A stretch of DNA of 64,000 bases from positions 43,353,111-43,417,110 of the forward strand of contig OY997593.1 of the NCBI GenBank assembly GCA_963921825.1, written 5' to 3'. The first letter of the stretch is position 1. Every line of letters starts with the position of its first letter. Source of the DNA: Erodium maritimum (taxonomy: Eukaryota > Streptophyta > Magnoliopsida > Geraniales > Geraniaceae). The notes beneath the pieces were generated by a model, which saw nothing but the letters and a program-made list of their open reading frames with translations, did not search any database and had not been told where the DNA came from. Both the position numbers and the translations under genes were made by a program. This document shows, in pieces, positions 58,703 to 64,000 of this stretch.

Positions 58703-59755
58703 ATTTTTTCTAAGTTCTCTAGAAATCGGGAAAGTATATGAAGTTTAGGAGTAAGGAAAAGAGGAGGAAAGCCTTTAAAGTTACAAAAAAGAATTACATC
58801 CAAGACAAGAAGAAAAAGAGGGAGATAAACCTAGAGCAAGCTTGTTTTGTTTATAAACCCAGGTGTAGGAGTAGATCAAGAAAGGCATCCAGATTAAAGT
58901 ATGATACAATCAATCATCATAAATAAAAACCATACTAGCTAGGGTTGAATCTGTTAGTTAGATGAAGGGAAAAGGAAAGAAAGTGGGAAACAGAGAAGGG
59001 ATGTGGAATTTTGGAGTGCCATGCACAGAGAGGAGCATGCACGAGGCAATGATTAGACCTCTTGTCACTCCTCTGTCTCTTACTCTCTCTCATCAATTCC
59101 TCACTGCCACTCACCATGTTTCACCTTTTTGGATTCATAATCAATCAAATTAAATTAAGATAATGCTAATTTAAAGGAGAGCTGAGGTTTTCGCACGCTG
59201 CAACATCATTGAATCATTAATTTCCAAGGTGGCTCCTTCCTTCGCATGATCGATCAGTTCGACCAAAAGTGTTTCTAGGAAAAGCCCATTCTGCAGAGTT
59301 TTGTCGACTCATCGGAGGAAGAAACAAAACAATAGGATACTGCATGCACATATTCTCTTTTTCTTTTTGAATTTCCAACTTTCTGTAAAGGTAAAGCTGG
59401 TCGATGTGTGGTCTAATTCATGAGTCGCTATCGCAATAGCAATCATGGTCGTGCCGTGCCAATCAATTTCCTCTGCCGGTGAATCACATTCTATATATCA
59501 TTCTAAGGATTGGAATAGATATTTAATTTTATCATTGATTGACTGTTGCGTTTCATTGCTAATTGTGGATTGTGACTATTATATTCCTTATACGTGTACC
59601 AAAACTCACTGAAAATGATACCTTACTAATCTAGATGCCTCTTAGAGAACATGTTATTATTGTAGATTCATTTTCGATGGTATATGAGGAATTCCCGTCG
59701 ATATAAACATTTGAATAATTGAAATTATTGTAGTGTTTAACTATTTTTTGCCTCC

Positions 59756-59757
<2 letters not shown>
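58703..59757. other. Intergenic DNA
   Basis: AT-rich with GA-rich and CT-rich tracts near 58965-59100. No domain-bearing ORF. A weak imperfect hairpin near 59025-59085 is not convincing as a microRNA precursor. Confidence 0.45.

Positions 59758-59795
<38 letters not shown>
59758..59795. repeat. (AT)19 microsatellite
   Basis: 38 bp of uninterrupted AT dinucleotide. Confidence 0.95.
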
Positions 59796-59797
<2 letters not shown>

Positions 59798-59859
59798 ACA
59801 GATTTTTAACTCCGAATAAATACAAAGGTCGAGCACGGTTTTCCTTAGATAGAGTCTTA

Positions 59860-60640
59860 TTGTTGGTGCAAAAAAGCCTCAATGCGATTTTTATTTGGAC
59901 CAGTATGGGGGCATATCAAGCCATGTTGCTTCGGGGGGCTAGATGGGTCATTGGGCCAAGATTCTTTACTACAATAACATAATATCCTGGGCTTCTGTGG
60001 AAAGATCCTTGGATTCATACGATATGGCGTGAGATAGAGGTCAAATAGTGAGCTCGATCGTAGGACCTTTTTAGCGAGAATGGAACCACATTGAAATCCA
60101 ACGACTGTTTTCGTCTCGGGACCAAAACTTGATACTTTTAATTCCTCTCGCCACCACATGGGTGGGTGATGGCTGTCATTGGTTTAATAAGGACCCAAAA
60201 GGTCTCTATTCGTTCAAATGGGGTATCAGGAGCTTCTGCATATGAGGGGTGTTTGGCCCCCAATGAGGGACGAATTTATATGGACTAATACATAGGTAGT
60301 CAAGGCCCCTCCACAGGTTAAGGTCTTTGTTTGGAGAGCTCTTTTAGGAACCCATATGGTGGCATCGGTGCTCAAATCTTGTTATGTTCAAATGTTCTCT
60401 ATTTTCCCGTTATGTCAAGTGGCCACTGAAACAATATCTCACCTATTGCTAAACTACCTTTTTGCTCGGGATTTTTGGGCCAGGGCGGGATGTCAATATC
60501 TTATATTTCCGAATATCGAGTTTCGTACTTGGTGGACCTCAGTTTTGGGCCAAACCTCTAATCATTAGAAATCTGAGGTTGCAATGAGGGTATGGGAAAT
60601 ATGGAAAGCTAAGAATGTGTTTGTATGGAATGGGGATACC
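59860..60640 (+). pseudogene. LINE ORF2 C-terminal region (zf-RVT domain)
   Basis: Plus-strand pieces read ARWVIG and, after a gap, WKDPWIHTIW (about 59941-60030), the usual segment after the LINE reverse transcriptase. Then come YSFKWGI, KVFVWRALLGTH (about 60322-60355), CQVATETISHLLLNYLFARDFW (about 60410-60475) and EIWKAKNVFVWNG. These are the zf-RVT zinc-binding block and tail. Stops and frameshifts are frequent. It is cut on the right by the Gypsy LTR at 60646. Confidence 0.82.
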
Positions 60641-62091
60641 CTATCTGTAAGAACCGCTCCCGGTAAAATTGGCGGAAAAACGGAAAAATTTAAAATTTTG
60701 GGCATCCACCTAAATGAACCTAAAATTGACGATGAGCGTCATATCGGACTTAAGTTGACCCCGATATCGACCAAAGTGAGTTCTGGGTGACTCAGGGAAA
60801 CTTTTTGACCAATTCGGGAAACGTCGACTTTTTGCCGAAAAAGTCAACCGAGCGACGTTTTGGTCCGTTCGAGGCTCGATTTGATCCAATAATCTTAGCC
60901 GTCGTTGCAGCAGTCTTAGTTGGGACGTTTTCTTGTAGAACGCGAAGTTTCGTAAAATATTGGAAAACGGGCCCGCACGGGGCTCAAGACGGCCGATTTT
61001 CGCGAATCTGATTAAAAAATATCTACTGAAATATTTTTCTAACAAGCGAGACCCACTTGACACATGTCAAGATAGTTGTGGAAGGGGATTGAAAGGACAA
61101 TTTTGCCCTTTGACTTAAAAGAAAAGACGAGAGACTTTAGGGCATTTTTGTCATTTTGGTGTGCTGTGTGAATTTAAAAAAATTTAAAAAGGATGAAGAG
61201 GGGTAGTGTTCGGCCAAGAGAGAAAAAGAGAGAGAGAGAGAGAAGAGAGATAAAGAAGAGAGAAGAAGAAGAAGGAGAAAAGAGAAGGACTTTGTGGATT
61301 TATCGACGATCCGACCGACGGATCGTCTCAATTCTCGCGTATTCGTCATCCCTCATCGTTCCCTACGGTAAGAACCCATACTTTTCTATTTTCGGCGTGT
61401 TTTGAATTCTAGGGTTATGTTTAGAATTGGTTTAAAGATGAATGGTTGAGGTTTGGGGTTCGTTAGGAACGTTTTGGGGCGAAAAGAAGCGTTTTCCGGT
61501 GTGGCCGTGTGGGGCCCACTTGGTCGGGCCTCGGGTTTTTCGTGTTCCGGTGGTCTTGGATGATCCCTGAGTCGATAATTCACACCCGGAACGAATTATG
61601 GAATTAATTTGTGAGAATTCGGAAATTTGGGTTAGAAACTTTAAACGCGGAATTAAATCGCTCAGGTATCAGAAATTGATTCTGTCGATTGCGTTGGAAC
61701 ACGTGAATTATTTTAGGATCGTAGAAACGAAAATGGGAATTTTCGGAGCACCGAAAGGGCGTTTTCCGATCCCGGGCAGATTCGCCGAGCTGGGCGAATC
61801 GGGCCTTTCCGGGCCCATTGCTGACAATGTCGAGTAATTGGGAAGCTTGGGAGCGATCGGCACTATCGGGGTGGCATTTGGGCGTTAAGTTCATTAAATT
61901 CGGTTTTGCCTGCATATTTAAAAAGTGTTGTTTTGATCATGTTAGATCGTGCCACCGACCGTGGAAAGAGGAGGCTAAGCGGGTGATCGTGAGCATTGCC
62001 GGAGCGTGAGCATCGGACTTGGAACACTTTACGAGGTAGGGAAAAGTAGCTGGATATCAGCCTTGACTAGGGAAATTTATTAGTAGAAATG

Positions 62092-62290
62092 CATGTGACA
62101 CTTGGTGGTGTCGTAGGATAAGTGAACTTATCGAACAATAAAAATGCATGTGACACTTGGTGGTGTCGTAGGATAAGTGAACGTATAGAACAATAGAAAT
62201 GCATGTGGCACTTGGTGGTGCCGTAGGTTAAGTAAACTTACCGTGCGATAGGAATCACATGTGGGCACCTGGTTGTGCCCATAGGTTTAG
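62092..62290 (+). repeat. Four ~55-bp tandem units with covarying hairpins
   Basis: Units share ATGCATGTG, a hairpin, GTAGG(A/T)TAAGT. Stems: GACAC/GTGTC (62097/62108), GACAC/GTGTC (62152/62163), GGCAC/GTGCC (62207/62218), GGGCAC/GTGCCC (62263/62275). Confidence 0.85.
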
Positions 62291-62460
62291 TGAACTGATT
62301 GTGTTTGTGTGTGGCCATGTGTGCCTGTGGGGTATTGAAGCCGTTTGTTGTTGAATGACTTGCTGAGTGGTAGTCAGTCGTGATGTTAATTTTGCTATTC
62401 GCGGAGTATTGTGTGATATTTGGTTGTGATTGTGATTGTTCTGGTGATACCTGGATGAGC

Positions 62461-62940
62461 TGTACCCGAGAGGTGTGTCGTACCTTCCGATGCGCGACCG
62501 GTAAAGTGCCGAGAGCTGTGGTCCCCGTGAGGTGTGTCGTACCTTGCGGCGCGCGATTGGTAAAGTGTTGAGGCTTGAGTTATGCCCGAGAGGTGTGTCA
62601 TACCTTCCGATGAGCGATCGGTAAAGTGTCAAGGGCTGTGGTCCCCGTGAGGTGTGTCGTACCTTCCGGCGCGCGATTGGTAAAGTGTTGAGGCTTGAGT
62701 TGTGCCCGAGAGGTGTGTCGTACCTTCCGATGCGCGACCGGTAAAGTGCCGAGGGTTGTGGTCCCCGTGAGGTGTGTCGTACCTTCCGGCGCGCGATTGG
62801 TAAAGTGTTGAGGCTTTAGTTATGCCCGAGAGGTCTGTCGTACCTTCTGATGCGCGATCGGTAAAGTGCCGAGGGCTGTGGTCCCCGTGAGGTGTGTCGT
62901 ACCTTCCAGCGCGCGATCGGTAAAGTGCTGAGGCTTGTGG
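62461..62940 (+). repeat. 120-bp higher-order tandem repeat (2 x 60 bp)
   Basis: Eight 60-bp half-units alternate between a CCCGAGAGGTGTGTCGTACC type and a CCCCGTGAGGTGTGTCGTACC type. Each ends GGTAAAGTG(C/T)(C/T)GAGG, giving four 120-bp units. Confidence 0.92.
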
Positions 62941-63123
62941 TTCCACGATAAGGTCAACCGCCTGGCCAGACTGTGTGTCGGGGAAAGTGTGTGGCGTAGT
63001 GCTAGGCCCAGCCGGTTTGCTACCGGAAACTGTGCAGTATGTGTGTTGATCCTTTGTGATCTTGCATGCATTGTATGTGTTGATATTGTGTGCATTTGCA
63101 ATTTGTACTGTTTGTGTTTGTTT

Positions 63124-63260
63124 GTAGAGGTCGTAAGTTCTGTGTTAAAGGGTGAGGTCTTGGGTTCGAGACTCATCAATAACCTACGGTGGTGATACAG
63201 CGCTTCTGTGTGAGGGTCTCACCACAGAGAGGGTTTAGGGTTGATGCGTTGTGTCGCCGT
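63124..63260 (+). other. tRNA-like segment with Pol III B-box motif
   Basis: GGTTCGAGACTC at about 63162-63173 matches the B box (GGTTCGANNC), about 25 bp after a TTAAAGGGTGAGG stretch, resembling a SINE head. A diverged copy on the opposite strand lies at 31200-31275. Box A is not clear and no poly(A) or target duplication is visible. Confidence 0.35.
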
Positions 63261-63267
63261 ATGAACT

Positions 63268-63500
63268 AGGTTTCCCCTACGTGAACGGGTTGTTTGAGGT
63301 TTCCCTCACGTGAACGAGTGGTTTGAGGTTTCCCTCACGTGAGCGGGTTGTTTGAGGTTTCCCTCACGTGAACGGGTGGTTGAGGTTTCCCTCACGTGAA
63401 CGGGTTGTTTGAGGTTTCCCTCACGTGAATGGGTGGTTTGAGGTTTCCCTCACGTGAGTGGGTTGTTTGAGGTTTCCCCTATGTGATCGGGTAGTTGGGG
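63268..63500 (+). repeat. ~29-bp tandem repeat, most units with a G-box CACGTG
   Basis: About eight units of GAGGTTTCCCTCACGTGAAC plus GGGTTGTTT. Inner units contain the palindrome TCACGTGA; the outer ones are CTACGTGA or CTATGTGA. A reverse-oriented set of fewer units lies at about 31060-31145. Confidence 0.88.
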
Positions 63501-63796
63501 TATTGATGTTGTGAGCAATAGTGATTTACCTAGTTGAGAACATGATCCCCGTTTTGAGGTTTCCCCTACGTGATCGGGTAATTGGGGTGTTGTTATGGTG
63601 AGCAATAATGTTTTGCTTAGTTGAGAATATGATCCCCATTCGAGGTTTCCCTTACTTGAGCGAGTATTTGAGGTATTGATATCGTGAGCAGTTGTGACGG
63701 TTTGGTATAAGGTTTTGAGGTAGTTGTTTGCCCTGTTTAGATTGGTAAGTTGTTGATGCTTTACTAGTACGCCGTAATCGAATGGGTATCCGTGGA

Positions 63797-63816
63797 GGTA
63801 AGCGGAACGCTTATCC
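63797..63816 (+). other. Short hairpin in the right-hand LTR
   Basis: TAAGCG (63799-63804), loop GAA, CGCTTA (63808-63813). Compared with TGAGCG/CGCTCA in LTR-A/B/C the G-C pair became A-T on both sides. Confidence 0.6.
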
Positions 63817-64000
63817 TCTTTACTACTTTTCCCGCAGGCCTCTGAGGTAGGGACGAGTAGCGAATACTGGTTTGGTTGCGGAAAGTTACAAGTAAACGCA
63901 CATAGGATCGTGTGAGGGCTGTGCTTTACCTTGTCGGTGTGACTAATGGAATGGTTGGTTGTTCGGTCTCTGATTTGGGGTCTCCATTACGTGTGCGGGT

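Larger units (their letters stand above)
60646..64000 (+). mobile_element. Gypsy LTR, partial, runs off the window
   Basis: Opens TGTAAGAACCGCTCCCGG after a possible 5-bp duplication CTATC (60641-60645). Layout parallels LTR-A/B/C in the opposite strand: CGATATCGACC and AAAAGTCAACCGAGCGACG near the start, a GA tract (61200-61290), donor-like TACGGTAAGAACC (61365), GACAATGTCGAG (61823), GTAGGGAAAAGTAGCTGGAT (62035), hairpin repeats, minisatellites and the GGTAAGCG hairpin (63797). No primer site is reached, so the LTR is longer than 3.3 kb or rearranged. ORFs here are non-coding. Confidence 0.8.

Noticed and set aside
59020-59090. Possible microRNA precursor hairpin (CAGAGAGGAG pairing with CTCCTCTGTCT)
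   Set aside because: Pairing is short with bulges, and I do not recognise a mature microRNA; structure and small-RNA data would be needed.

Overview
This is nuclear DNA from a flowering plant, and about three quarters of it is transposable elements. Evidence for a plant: a MIZU-KUSSEI1-type (DUF617) gene, LTR retrotransposons primed by initiator tRNA-Met, and LINE remnants. The GC-rich, intronless DUF617 gene fits a monocot, but that is only a hint. I see no rRNA, no functional tRNA, no CRISPR array and no prokaryotic feature. Apart from one retroelement gag, the DUF617 gene at 521-1192 (minus) is the only intact gene I can defend.

Layout: 1-180, LINE reverse-transcriptase relic. 521-1192, DUF617 gene. 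2440-3743, candidate LINE-type relic. 3901-4094, fold-back (MITE-like) repeat. 4175-7539, Copia-1 (TSD AATAT); its 5' LTR was hit by a Gypsy LTR and the middle was then deleted. 7691-8670, a poly(A) retroposon with a 14-16 bp TSD. 10264-18723, Copia-2A (plus, TSD GTCTT). 20895-21102 plus 35088-36230, an old Copia-like LTR split by a Gypsy complex at 21103-35087 (minus, TSD AATGG) that carries three LTRs and one intact gag. 37770-50841, Copia-3 (plus, TSD CTTAT), whose reverse transcriptase is interrupted by Copia-2B at 40708-49168 (minus, TSD CCCAT). 51155-58697, a chromovirus-like Gypsy element (minus) whose gag has grown into a nine-unit, 318-bp tandem array. 59860-60640, LINE ORF2 C-terminus. 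60646-64000, the start of a very long Gypsy LTR that runs off the window.

Three things stand out. First, Copia-2A and Copia-2B are two young insertions (1688-bp LTRs, one mismatch seen within A and none within B). They share disabling lesions in gag, integrase and reverse transcriptase, so the family was most likely mobilised by proteins supplied in trans. Second, the 318-bp gag array looks like a satellite repeat forming inside a retrotransposon. Third, the long Gypsy LTRs hold tandem minisatellites with small hairpins whose stems change in a compensatory way, which suggests selected RNA or DNA structure.

Order of events inferred from nesting: old Copia-like LTR, then C-type Gypsy, then B-type Gypsy inside it, then deletions; and separately Copia-3, then Copia-2B.
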